This document shows positions 19,366 to 26,956 of a stretch of 64,000 bases of DNA, in pieces. Made by a program: the position numbers and the translations under genes. The notes beneath the pieces are model-generated. The model was not told the DNA's origin, searched no databases, and saw only the letters and a list, made by a program, of their open reading frames with translations. The stretch comes from Candidatus Poseidoniaceae archaeon (GTDB lineage Archaea; Thermoplasmatota; Poseidoniia; Poseidoniales; Poseidoniaceae): NCBI GenBank assembly GCA_938084675.1, contig CALKGM010000009.1:42347-106346 (forward strand), read 5' to 3'. Position 1 is the stretch's first letter; every line of letters starts with the position of its first letter.

Positions 19366-19599
19366 ATGGCCGTCGGATACGTATTGATCAATGTCCAACC
19401 TGGAACCGAACAAAGTGTGTACGAGTTGATGAAAGCCCTTCCTCATGTCAACGATGCCACCGTATTGTTTGGAGATCACGATTTGATTGTCAAGCTCATT
19501 GCTGATGACCTAGCCACTATTGCAAAGGCAGTTGTTGAACACATCCGTCAAGTCCCAGGTGTTGTTGATACCAAAACACTAGCAGGGGCGGAATTTTAG
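19366..19599 (+). CDS. Stand-alone RAM (Lrp/AsnC ligand-binding) domain protein
   Basis: This 77-residue protein matches only the effector-binding RAM half of Lrp/AsnC regulators. GYVLINVQPGTEQSVYELM, HVNDATVLFGDHDLIVKL and ...VPGVVDTKTL follow the usual beta-alpha-beta-beta-alpha-beta order. No helix-turn-helix is present. The track begins at a TTG (19357); ATG 19366 fits the domain edge. It lies 33 bases after the giant surface protein and may be co-transcribed with it. Single-domain RAM proteins usually oligomerise with or modulate full-length Lrp proteins; one such regulator is encoded at 28129. Confidence 0.85.
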   Translation: MAVGYVLINVQPGTEQSVYELMKALPHVNDATVLFGDHDLIVKLIADDLATIAKAVVEHIRQVPGVVDTKTLAGAEF

Positions 19600-19706
19600 A
19601 ATCGTCTTGTTTAGAAACCGCTCTACTGAGTGGGATTTCATCAAAAAACATGGTCCGGAAAGGGGTACTGGACCCTATATGTGGCGCAGTCTTGCCTTTT
19701 TTCGGG

Positions 19707-19747
19707 AAAAGTATTATATGCTCGTTGAGATAAGGCGTCACCGGAGG
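19707..19747 (+). promoter_or_regulatory. Promoter and RBS of the MC1 gene
   Basis: AAAAGTATTATATG (TATA box at 19712-19720 with an upstream A-rich BRE-like stretch) lies about 26 bases before a likely start site near 19742. It is followed by a strong GGAGG (19743-19747) 8 bases before ATG 19756. A second TATA-like CTATATG lies at about 19674. Confidence 0.6.
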
Positions 19748-19755
19748 AAATCCAA

Positions 19756-20022
19756 ATGTCAGACGGAAAAAAATACTTCGTTCTCATGGAGAATGGAAAA
19801 GATACGAGCCAGGTTTTTGCGAGCAAACAACCCCGCGGTGCGGCCCTTAAGGCTGCAACACGCGGACACAGCAACATCCGCCTACGAGAGCGTGGCACCA
19901 AGCGTGTCCACGTCTTCACAGGCAGCATCAGTATGGTTGACAAGCCAGCAGGCGGACCAGACTGGCTCCCAGACAAGATCAAGAAGGCCAACGTCAAGAA
20001 GCAAGGCATCGAGCACCTTTGA
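19756..20022 (+). CDS. MC1-family archaeal chromosomal protein
   Basis: MC1 is a small DNA-bending architectural protein that compacts the chromosome of some euryarchaea. The 88-residue sequence follows the family closely: KYFVLMENGKD, then VFASKQPRGAALKAATRG, IRLRERGTKRVHVFTG, WLPDKIKKANVKKQGIEHL. Compared with methanogen MC1 (about 93 residues) there is a short deletion in the basic loop after KAATRG. It has its own TATA box and a strong RBS, which fits high expression. Four stem-loops follow before the recombinase gene. The codons are C-rich, as expected for an abundant protein. Confidence 0.93.
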   Translation: MSDGKKYFVLMENGKDTSQVFASKQPRGAALKAATRGHSNIRLRERGTKRVHVFTGSISMVDKPAGGPDWLPDKIKKANVKKQGIEHL

Positions 20023-20050
20023 GTGCCCCTTGCTCTTCTTTACAGCCATC

Positions 20051-20070
20051 CAACTTGAACCATCAAGTTG
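20051..20070. terminator. Perfect stem-loop after the MC1 gene
   Basis: CAACTTGA-ACCA-TCAAGTTG is an 8-bp perfect stem with a 4-base loop, 28 bases past the MC1 stop. It may end or stabilise the MC1 transcript. No clear poly-T tract follows, so termination is uncertain. Confidence 0.45.
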
Positions 20071-20077
20071 AACAGCG

Positions 20078-20107
20078 CCCTCATCTGCTCTTCGGCGCAG
20101 ATGTGGG
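20078..20107. other. Second stem-loop in the MC1-xerA spacer
   Basis: CCC-T-CATCTGC, a TCTTCGGC loop and GCAGATG-T-GGG give a 7-bp stem extended by three G-C pairs across one T-T mismatch. It is part of a run of structures between two genes. Confidence 0.45.
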
Positions 20108-20142
20108 CCTCAAACTTTTCTTAACTCGGCTTTCATGGCGTT

Positions 20143-20160
20143 AGCCTTCAATTGAAGGCT
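20143..20160. other. Perfect 18-bp palindrome in the MC1-xerA spacer
   Basis: AGCCTTCAATTGAAGGCT is fully self-complementary. As DNA it could bind a dimeric protein; as RNA it could form a stem. It lies about 100 bases upstream of the recombinase start. Confidence 0.5.
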
Positions 20161-20235
20161 TACTCGCCAGTATGACGATGGCTTCATAAAGACGGTTTGT
20201 CATTCCCCAACGTCCTCCGGGACATGGGATGCACA

Positions 20236-20249
20236 CTCGCTTCGGCGAG
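20236..20249. promoter_or_regulatory. UUCG-tetraloop hairpin just upstream of xerA
   Basis: CTCGC-TTCG-GCGAG is a 5-bp stem with the very stable UUCG tetraloop, 14 bases before ATG 20264. It may lie in the 5' leader and influence translation. Confidence 0.45.
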
Positions 20250-20263
20250 AGGCGGTGACGCCA

Positions 20264-21358
20264 ATGAATGAACGTGAAACGCGAACGCCACAACCAAAGG
20301 CCATGAGGCCGAGCCAACAGCGGTTGGTTGAGGAAGATCTGAAGCTTCCAGCGCGGCTCACGCACCTTCGCCATCTCCCCTGGGCAGAATGTTACAAACG
20401 ACAGTTGCATGCCGAAAATAAATCAATAAATACGCAGAAGTCATACTTCTATGGGCTTCGTAGTCTCGTTGAAACAACCCTACATCGCGAACCGGTTCTG
20501 AGTGAGTCCGAATATGAAACCCTCAGTATTGAGTCTCTTGCACGACGAATGGAGCCAATGAATGGGAGAATAGATCTCTGGGCCCACTCGATTGCTGGGC
20601 TGCGCCCTACCACTTACAACGCAAGACTCGCTGCAGCACGGCACCTTCTTCGCTGGCTGGGACTTATTTGGCCTGAACATCTGCAGCGTGCGCGTACTGG
20701 AAAGCGACTCCCAAGAACATTAACGCGACGCGAACTTACTACCGTGTTAGAAACCGCTTCCTTGAGCGAAAACCCTGCAACTGCGTTTCTTGTGACAATG
20801 ATGTTGGACACAGGAATGCGAGTCAGTGAAGTCTGTGGCCTTAACCTCGATGACATTGATGTGGATGATGCTTCGGCCCTCATCCGAGGAGGGAAGGGGG
20901 ACAAAGACCGAATGGTATTGTTTACTGAACGAACCTTAGAACGGCTCCAATCATGGCTACCAATCCGAACCTCACTGGTTGACCAATCAGAGGATGCTTG
21001 TTTGGTCAATCGGCACGGACGACGATTACAGCCTCGTAGTGTTCAACGAATGATGGATGCATTAGGAGAACAATCGAATCTTCCGAAAGGAAAGTTGACC
21101 CCTCACGTACTCCGCCATAACTTTGCAACCGGTTTGCTTGAACGCGGTGCGGATTTAGTCACTATTCAGCGCCTCATGGGCCATGCAACCATCGCAACAA
21201 CTCGTGTTTACCTTGAAATCTCTGACCAAACACTGAGAGAAGTGTACCATCGTGCTCAAGCTCTACGAGAAAACATGGGTCAGCCTGAGAAGCCCGAGGA
21301 ACAAATGGTTGACACAACGCCGTCAACAAGTGCGAGTGGAATTGAAACCGAACTATGA
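20264..21358 (+). CDS. xerA: XerA-like tyrosine recombinase
   Basis: This is a site-specific recombinase, probably resolving chromosome dimers. The N-terminal core-binding domain covers about residues 35-145 (KSINTQKSYFYGLRSLVE, TYNARLAAARHLLRWL). The catalytic domain is complete: Arg186 in LDTGMRVSEVCGL, Lys in GGKGDKDR (about 211), HVLRH with His281 and Arg284, His307 in LMGHATI, and nucleophile Tyr316 in TRVYLEIS. The track starts at 20255, but ATG 20264 (MNERETRTP) is equally good and leaves room for the upstream hairpin. At 364 residues it is longer than archaeal XerA (about 280-300), with extra residues at both ends. Nothing nearby suggests an integrated element, so a chromosomal role is favoured. 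Confidence 0.87.
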   Translation: MNERETRTPQPKAMRPSQQRLVEEDLKLPARLTHLRHLPWAECYKRQLHAENKSINTQKSYFYGLRSLVETTLHREPVLSESEYETLSIESLARRMEPMNGRIDLWAHSIAGLRPTTYNARLAAARHLLRWLGLIWPEHLQRARTGKRLPRTLTRRELTTVLETASLSENPATAFLVTMMLDTGMRVSEVCGLNLDDIDVDDASALIRGGKGDKDRMVLFTERTLERLQSWLPIRTSLVDQSEDACLVNRHGRRLQPRSVQRMMDALGEQSNLPKGKLTPHVLRHNFATGLLERGADLVTIQRLMGHATIATTRVYLEISDQTLREVYHRAQALRENMGQPEKPEEQMVDTTPSTSASGIETEL

Positions 21359-21535
21359 GGTTGATTTTTTCCGCTTTGATATTTGTGAAGGACCTGTCCA
21401 AGAGCGCGTGGGCTGAATGGTTTGACCGTGGTGCCCAACAATAGGGCAAAACTTTCCTGAACGGCATCGTGAACAGTTTTCTTTCGAAGGCATTTCAACA
21501 GTCTTCCTCAAACGACCGTATTTCCTTCTTGGCAT
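21353..21535 (-). CDS. Possible small basic Cys-containing protein
   Basis: A 60-residue ORF begins MPRRKYGRLRKTVE and contains CSRCRSGKFCPIVGHHG, which could form a zinc or metal site (three Cys and two His). It fills the otherwise gene-free strip between xerA and the H1-like gene, is highly basic, and overlaps the end of xerA by only 6 bases. I do not recognise it. It could be a chance ORF, since two other ORFs exist in the same interval. Confidence 0.4.
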   Translation of the reverse strand: MPRRKYGRLRKTVEMPSKENCSRCRSGKFCPIVGHHGQTIQPTRSWTGPSQISKRKKSTS

Positions 21536-21578
21536 GGTTATCCTTCAACAATGAAGGTCTTCAAAGTTAGCGGTGATT

Positions 21579-22052
21579 TCATCGCTTTTTGAACCAAGGC
21601 ATGTCCTTTACAGATTTTGGAACCTTAATGGTTGGACCCTTGCGGTCGGATTCCTTTTTTGTTTTGAGAGAGGAAACCGCTTTTGTTTTCTCAACGACAT
21701 CTTCTGCGACATCTTGGGATTTCTTCATGACGTTTTGAGTACTTTTCTTCGCCTTAGCCGCTGCTGAAGATGCTTTTTTCTTGGCAGCAGAGGCCGCCTT
21801 TTTGGTAGTGCCCTTCACTGAATCCTTGACTTTTGATGCGGATTCTTTTGCTTTAGTCGCAGCCTTTGCAGCAGCAAGGGCTTTTTTGGCGACTGCAACT
21901 GAAAGCCCAGCCTTCTGGAGAGATTTAGGAGTTGATTGAGCCAATTTTGCTATTGAATCGATTTTGGCGGATGCAAGTTTTTTGGCAGTTGCTGCACCGA
22001 CACCAGGGAGCGAGGTCAAATCTTTGGGGGATGAAGATGCTTTGCGAGCCAT
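21579..22052 (-). CDS. Helix-hairpin-helix protein with histone H1-like Lys/Ala tail
   Basis: The start is ATG 22052 (MARKASSSPKDL); the longer track ORF adds non-protein-like residues. Residues 10-60 form a helix-hairpin-helix module (LTSLPGVGAATAKKLASAKI) of the kind that binds DNA non-specifically. The rest is low-complexity Lys/Ala/Ser (AAKKKASSAAAKAKKSTQ), closely resembling the tails of linker histones and bacterial H1-like proteins, and ends in WFKKR. It is 157 residues long. It is likely a nucleoid or chromatin protein that works alongside MC1, whose gene is 1.6 kb away. It is divergent from the 22158 gene. The function is inferred from composition and the HhH motif. Confidence 0.78.
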   Translation of the reverse strand: MARKASSSPKDLTSLPGVGAATAKKLASAKIDSIAKLAQSTPKSLQKAGLSVAVAKKALAAAKAATKAKESASKVKDSVKGTTKKAASAAKKKASSAAAKAKKSTQNVMKKSQDVAEDVVEKTKAVSSLKTKKESDRKGPTIKVPKSVKDMPWFKKR

Positions 22053-22157
22053 TATACCACTGCTGTGCTCTTGATTGACGCCGGACTTCAACCTTCCCCC
22101 TGTTGTCATTGAACAATGAAGGGGTTTCTTCATGACAATGAACCTCTTGGTTGGAGC

Positions 22158-23048
22158 ATGGCAGAGTCAACCTTGGACCCAGCCAAGAGCGTAATTATCG
22201 CCCAGGTAAAGCAGGCAGATGCAAGTCATCGAATGGACCTCAGCAGTTCGCTCCTTCGCAGTAAACACTTCAACGCACCACACAAGGTGGTTTATCTCGG
22301 GAATATAGCGACGACATTGCTTGCGCAACTTCCCCATCCGGAAACTCCCGAAATGAAAGAAGGCCCTGGATTTAACGAACAGCGTTGGACTCTTGTCACC
22401 CAAAGTGGCGACATTACTGTACAGATTACCTCCCGAAGTTACTGGGCTTTTGGTTTGTTTAATTCCGGCTATCTCAACGTCATAACGCTCACCGGACCGA
22501 TACATGAACGTGCAAGAATTGTGTTTGATACCATGAGTGCACTTGGGCACAAACCTTGGGAGTTTTCGCATCCCAAGAGTGCTGAGAAATGGCTTTCTCG
22601 TTTGGAAGGAGCCCATTCAACGAAAGAAAATGAACGGAATTGGTTGGCCCACAGAAGCAGAGCAAAGGCAGATTTACAAGAGCAAATTGAACGTCTTAAA
22701 CAGCGTTGTGATGTAATTTTCGCTGAATTTGAAGACGAAGATTTGGATGGTCTCCGCAACCGGGTCGATCATGACCTCCACATGGCAAAAGAAGCCCTTC
22801 ATGATGAAAATGCACCGGGATTGGAACGCGCCCTTGCTCGTGTCGAAGCTGAATTGATTGCAATTGACCCCCGCTCTCCACCGATAGCAATTGATGCACC
22901 TGCGGAAATTTTAGCCTCCCCTGATGAAATTCTGGATGTGAAGGAGTCTACTAACACGGATGAAATGGGGCGCATTGTACCGGTTGAACCTACCGCTGAA
23001 GAGGTACCCTTTGTGGATTTGACCTCATCCCCGCATGAAGAAGAATGA
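22158..23048 (+). CDS. Unknown protein with predicted coiled coil
   Basis: This 296-residue protein has no family I recognise. ATG 22158 (MAESTLDPAKS) is preferred; the track start at 22116 lies inside the palindromic spacer. Residues about 1-145 look like a compact alpha/beta domain (HKVVYLGNIATTLLAQLP, WTLVTQSGDITVQIT, YLNVITLTGPIHERARIVFD). Residues about 165-250 are charged helix that is probably coiled coil (RAKADLQEQIERLKQRCDV, DHDLHMAKEALHDE). The C-terminus is acidic and disordered. It is divergent from the H1-like gene, with only about 105 bases between their start codons, so shared regulation is possible. Confidence 0.75.
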   Translation: MAESTLDPAKSVIIAQVKQADASHRMDLSSSLLRSKHFNAPHKVVYLGNIATTLLAQLPHPETPEMKEGPGFNEQRWTLVTQSGDITVQITSRSYWAFGLFNSGYLNVITLTGPIHERARIVFDTMSALGHKPWEFSHPKSAEKWLSRLEGAHSTKENERNWLAHRSRAKADLQEQIERLKQRCDVIFAEFEDEDLDGLRNRVDHDLHMAKEALHDENAPGLERALARVEAELIAIDPRSPPIAIDAPAEILASPDEILDVKESTNTDEMGRIVPVEPTAEEVPFVDLTSSPHEEE

Positions 23049-23104
23049 GTGAGATTGCCGCGTCGCGTTGATAAGGGGGAGGTTTCTCGCCACAAATGGT
23101 CGCC

Positions 23105-23302
23105 ATGGCAACGAAGAAGAAGAAGAACGACGGCAGCGGTATTCAACAAGCTGCTGGATTGATTCGTTATTTCGATGAAGAATCGGAAGACTCGTGGAAG
23201 ATTACCCCTGCTCAAGTCTATCTTGCCTGCATCGGCCTTGGTGGATTCTTTTACCTCGTTAACCAAGGCGTCGTCCAAGCCATTTGGGGCCTCTTTGCCT
23301 GA
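23105..23302 (+). CDS. secG: Preprotein translocase subunit Sec61beta (archaeal SecG)
   Basis: This is the small third subunit of the SecYE(beta) channel. Its 65 residues show the family layout: a basic N-terminus (MATKKKKNDGSG), then IQQAAGLIRYFDEESE before the membrane, ITPAQVYLACIGLGGFFYLV as the single transmembrane helix, and a very short end. ATG 23105 is used; the track's ATG at 23096 adds MVA. It stands alone between unrelated genes, convergent with the 23308 gene, as is common for archaeal Sec61beta. Confidence 0.88.
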   Translation: MATKKKKNDGSGIQQAAGLIRYFDEESEDSWKITPAQVYLACIGLGGFFYLVNQGVVQAIWGLFA

Positions 23303-23307
23303 CGCCC

Positions 23308-23664
23308 TCAAAGCGACTGAATCATAACAACGCGCTGTTCTAACTCAGCCATGCGTTTTGCAACTTCTAGCGCAACGTGTAGATTTTCTGTTACGCCAAG
23401 AGTTTGCTCCCCATGCTCATTAGCAACAACCAAGCGATGAGTTAGTTGGTTCAACGTAGTTTGATCAATTCGTTCAAAAATCCAGTGTTCGTTTTCAATT
23501 CGAACCAATGCGGGAACTTCAACCAATGGGCCCATGCCCTTGCCAGTCCGTTGTGCACGAGTGGTCAGCGATTGCAAATCGCGTATGGGCCTCCATACTC
23601 GGTGTCGCAATGGCATTCTCACTTTTTTGTTGGTTTCTACTCCTGATCTAAAGGCTCGTGCCAT
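23308..23664 (-). CDS. Hypothetical basic protein
   Basis: The 118-residue protein starts at ATG 23664 (MARAFRSGVETNKK). The track start is a GTG at 23718 that falls inside an inverted repeat, so I consider it less likely. The N-terminal half is Arg/Lys-rich (MPLRHRVWRPIRDLQSLTT). The C-terminal half looks alpha/beta (PALVRIENEHWIFERI, ENLHVALEVAKRMAEL). No family is recognised. It converges on the Sec61beta gene, with 5 bases between stops. Confidence 0.65.
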   Translation of the reverse strand: MARAFRSGVETNKKVRMPLRHRVWRPIRDLQSLTTRAQRTGKGMGPLVEVPALVRIENEHWIFERIDQTTLNQLTHRLVVANEHGEQTLGVTENLHVALEVAKRMAELEQRVVMIQSL

Positions 23665-23703
23665 GAGGGTCCCATCCCTAAAGTCCGAAGACTTGGATTG
23701 AAT

Positions 23704-23730
23704 CGCTTCTTGTTGCACTAATAAGAAGCG
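23704..23730. promoter_or_regulatory. Inverted repeat between two minus-strand genes
   Basis: CGCTTCTT and AAGAAGCG (8 bp) flank an 11-base loop upstream of the 23664 start and downstream of the 23772 stop. It could be a terminator of the upstream membrane gene or an operator of the downstream one. Confidence 0.4.
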
Positions 23731-23771
23731 CGATGGATGGTAAGGCCCGCGAGCGGTTTTCTACACGGATA

Positions 23772-25106
23772 TTATAGCGTCCAGCGCTTCATTCCAAGTG
23801 TCACAAAGAGCGCATTAGCGATGAGAATCGCCCCAAATAGAAGGACCATCGCCACATAGGTAGAAGCAAAAATAGACCCTAGGGCAGCGGTTATTCCAAG
23901 AAAGATGCTCCACCCTAGCAGGGGTTTCCGGAACAATTCAAAGGGATGTTCTTCTAAAATCCAAGGTAAATTTAGCGTCAGGACACCTGCGGCGAAAACC
24001 AAAGGAATCAGCAGCCAAAATGAGACAGAAAACAAGGTGCCGACGGGGACGGTAAGGTACAGCGTAAAACGAAGCCACCATAACTCAGGCCTGTGGGCAG
24101 AATCGTAGCCCATAGTAGGGAGTAGCATGCTCAGTGCACCTGCTAAAGAAACAAAGGATGTCAGTCGTATACTGACCAACACTATTTGGGTACCCGTACC
24201 AAACAAGGCTACTTGGCTAACCGATCCAATGGTAATGAGAAAGGTCAGCATCACGACGCCTCCATACCCCCAGGTCATTGAAACACTCTGTCCGTCCCCC
24301 TGACCCAACCCCGATTCCATCCAGGCAGCAGGTGCGTGAACACAACAAATGAGAAGACTGTAAATAAGAATCATCAACGCAACAGTCTGATTTGAATTGT
24401 GGAGTGGTCGAGCCCACCATGCTTCACTCAGGACATCGGTTTGTCCCATTGCATAACATGCAATGGGGAGAAGAATGAGAAGTTTGAGAACGGCTCTTTG
24501 GAAGAGAAGAGAAGTTGAATCATTCGTCGTTAACAGAGAAGTTGAGGCTATGATTTCTCCCGACATAATAAGCAGAAGAGTAAAGCAAACAATGGATGCT
24601 AGAGTCCACCATGATGCTAATGATACGGTCGGAGAACTTGGCAGTGATGAGGGTTCAAAATATCTTGAATCAGGAAATAACAGAACAACACAAATCAAAA
24701 TCCACCACCCACTGTGACGCATTAGCCCTTGTTGAACCGCTTGGCGATGTTCACTCCCAACGGTTCGCAAGCTGGGCAATTTTGGGCTCAAGAGAGAGAA
24801 TAACATGAGGGATAAAAGGGCTCCCTCTATCGCTCCCTGGCCCGTAAATATCAACTTCAATTGCTCCATTCTCGTTGAGGAGGGGGTCAAAATTGTTGCC
24901 ACTTCAAGGTGGCTGGAATCCAATGAAAGAATCGCATTTGCTCTGTAAAAGAGCAGTCCAACAACCATAGCGGGTGGGCTCCACTTGTAGATGAGTCCCA
25001 ATACGCCCTTTTCTTCACACCAAGGCAGAAGGCCAGGCGCAAAACACCAGAGCATACAACCCCCGAATAAGAGAGGCAGGTACCATGGCGCCACATCTCC
25101 GAGCAT
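23772..25106 (-). CDS. Polytopic membrane protein, resembles NADH dehydrogenase/antiporter-like topology only loosely
   Basis: This 444-residue protein starts at ATG 25106 (MLGDVAPWYLPLLFGG); the track's longer form overlaps the divergent methyltransferase start. It is almost entirely hydrophobic, with about 12-13 predicted helices, for example YLPLLFGGCMLWCFAPGLL, IEGALLSLMLFSLLSP and VLTFLITIGS-like segments. Charged residues are few and short loops contain Trp pairs (WWARP, ELWWLRF). I see no transporter signature, so the family is unknown. It is transcribed away from the RNA methyltransferase, with about 65 bases between their starts. Confidence 0.75.
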   Translation of the reverse strand: MLGDVAPWYLPLLFGGCMLWCFAPGLLPWCEEKGVLGLIYKWSPPAMVVGLLFYRANAILSLDSSHLEVATILTPSSTRMEQLKLIFTGQGAIEGALLSLMLFSLLSPKLPSLRTVGSEHRQAVQQGLMRHSGWWILICVVLLFPDSRYFEPSSLPSSPTVSLASWWTLASIVCFTLLLIMSGEIIASTSLLTTNDSTSLLFQRAVLKLLILLPIACYAMGQTDVLSEAWWARPLHNSNQTVALMILIYSLLICCVHAPAAWMESGLGQGDGQSVSMTWGYGGVVMLTFLITIGSVSQVALFGTGTQIVLVSIRLTSFVSLAGALSMLLPTMGYDSAHRPELWWLRFTLYLTVPVGTLFSVSFWLLIPLVFAAGVLTLNLPWILEEHPFELFRKPLLGWSIFLGITAALGSIFASTYVAMVLLFGAILIANALFVTLGMKRWTL

Positions 25107-25171
25107 GTGCTCCAACGGAAGCCGGCACTCTTTGTACGTGGCGGAAGGCCCAAAGAGAAGAGGCCGGAGGG

Positions 25172-26953
25172 ATGAGCGTGCGTGGACCGACCGACAACGA
25201 GGAAGAGAGGCGGGTTCAAGCTGCAACCTGTGCCTTGACATCCATGGTCAGACATTTGGGGGTTGACCCTAAGCCGTGGATGGCGTCTGCCCTTTCCCCA
25301 CTTCCAGAGACCCTTCGCATCTCCCTCCACCGATCTGACCGTGAATGGACACTTGAACAAATAAAGCAACTTGGCGGCAAGCCTCTTTCTTGGATGCCTA
25401 ATGAATCAGGTTGGGTCATGCCGTTTGCCCGGGGAAGGGCTCCCGAGGGTATTGCACAACGGATGATGGCTCTATTGCATGAAACTGGCCGCATCACCCG
25501 ACAAGAAGCCGCAAGTATGCTTCCTGTCCAACTGCTCGACTTGACACAAGAAACTCTCGCCTTGGACCTCTGCGCAGCACCAGGCTCCAAAGCAACGCAG
25601 ATGGCTGAAGCCCTCCATCCGAATGGAGTCGTTGTTGCCAACGAGCCAGTATCTGGCCGACTCAACATGCTCGTCAGTAATCGGAGCCGATTGAGTTTGG
25701 CCAACATGGTCATCACACAACACGACGGGCGCCACCTCGGACGAATTCCCCCTCCTGGATTTGATGCGGTAGTTGCAGATGTCCCGTGTACTGGAACTGC
25801 TACGACCCGAAAGAATCGTGATGTTTGGTGGAACTGGACACCAAAAGAAGGCCGTCGAATGTTCAAGATGCAACTGGAAATAGCCATGCGTGGGGCAGCT
25901 TTGCTCTCGCCGGGCGGACATTTAGTCTACTCAACATGCAGTATCGACCCGATTGAAAACGAAGCGGTTGTTGCTGAAATCCTTCGAAGGTGCCCCTACT
26001 TAGAATTGGTACCCATAGATGACGAACGCCTTCCCGGCCTAACCCTCCATCCTGGCTTGAGCGAATGGCCTTGTTTCGACGAGAATGGCCAACCAACTGA
26101 AGTTGGAGAAGCCCGTAAGTCTCTACCGTTCCTTGACATCGCACACCTCTGCCCCGATGAACGAATTGAACAACTCGAGGGGACAGAAGTTGCATTTGAA
26201 CAGCATTTGAAACAAGTGTTGCCTGGTTGCAGAAGGTTGTGGCACATGGATAACGACACTGGTGGGTTCTTTCTCGCTGTGTTGCGCCATCGACCAGAAG
26301 CATCACCTGAGGGCATTGCTCAAACATTCCGTTCAAGAAGGCAATTGCGCAACGATGCAGGCTGGGTACCAAAGGTCCGAAACGCACCCCCTCACGACAG
26401 AAACACTGTTGTTAGGGCGGACGAGGATGTTCAAAATGAGGTCTTTTCGGTCTACGGGATGGATGATTCCCCCTACTCAGTATGGCAGCGCGGTAAACGG
26501 ATGAATATCGCTCCACCGATGGTAGCAGAACGGCTCTATGACCGAGAATGCCCTAACAACAAAGGTGAACTTTGGCCAAAGGGTACGTTCCACCCCCTAC
26601 GGGCCGTTCATGTCGGAATGCCGGCGTTTACCTTGAAGAAGAACTCTTGGCGTACCCGTCAAGAAGCACTCTATCTTCTCAGCGATGTCATCACGAAGAA
26701 TACAATGGATGTTGACCTAGAAACCTTTAGTCGTCTCCTACAGGGGTGGGCGCCATTGGTCGCAGAGTTTGAAGAGGAACTGGGTTGTCATGAACTCCCC
26801 AAGGGCGCCTTTTTGCTTACAACTGAACTCGGCCCGAGGGCGGAAATGATTTCTGTATGGGCCGGGGCTCGGGTAACACTCATGGTTGACCTTTCGGAAC
26901 AAAACCTTCTTCGCAGAAAACTTGACCTTCCGTGGCGAGATGAGGAGGAATAA
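25172..26953 (+). CDS. NSUN/Trm4-type RNA cytosine-C5 methyltransferase
   Basis: The enzyme transfers a methyl group from SAM to C5 of cytosine in RNA, most likely tRNA. ATG 25172 follows a GGAGG and starts MSVRGPTDNEEE (593 residues). The SAM site is LDLCAAPGSKATQM (about 131-144). The two catalytic Cys are present: Cys206 in ADVPCTGT and Cys256 in VYSTCSIDPIENEAV. The last 250 residues form a C-terminal domain resembling the PUA-like end of eukaryotic NSUN2/Trm4 (WPKGTFHPLRAVHVGMPAF). This size fits a Trm4-like protein better than RsmB. It is followed 3 bases later by the 26957 gene, so the two form an operon with the Lrp gene. Confidence 0.88.
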   Translation: MSVRGPTDNEEERRVQAATCALTSMVRHLGVDPKPWMASALSPLPETLRISLHRSDREWTLEQIKQLGGKPLSWMPNESGWVMPFARGRAPEGIAQRMMALLHETGRITRQEAASMLPVQLLDLTQETLALDLCAAPGSKATQMAEALHPNGVVVANEPVSGRLNMLVSNRSRLSLANMVITQHDGRHLGRIPPPGFDAVVADVPCTGTATTRKNRDVWWNWTPKEGRRMFKMQLEIAMRGAALLSPGGHLVYSTCSIDPIENEAVVAEILRRCPYLELVPIDDERLPGLTLHPGLSEWPCFDENGQPTEVGEARKSLPFLDIAHLCPDERIEQLEGTEVAFEQHLKQVLPGCRRLWHMDNDTGGFFLAVLRHRPEASPEGIAQTFRSRRQLRNDAGWVPKVRNAPPHDRNTVVRADEDVQNEVFSVYGMDDSPYSVWQRGKRMNIAPPMVAERLYDRECPNNKGELWPKGTFHPLRAVHVGMPAFTLKKNSWRTRQEALYLLSDVITKNTMDVDLETFSRLLQGWAPLVAEFEEELGCHELPKGAFLLTTELGPRAEMISVWAGARVTLMVDLSEQNLLRRKLDLPWRDEEE

Positions 26954-26956
26954 ATC

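Noticed and set aside
20264-21358. Tyrosine recombinase as evidence of an integrated mobile element
   Set aside because: No attachment-site repeats, phage genes, tRNA junction or compositional break were seen around it, and neighbours are housekeeping or chromatin genes. A chromosomal XerA role is simpler.
25085-25171. N-terminal extension of the RNA methyltransferase ORF
   Set aside because: It would overlap the start of the divergent membrane protein, and ATG 25172 has a GGAGG site.
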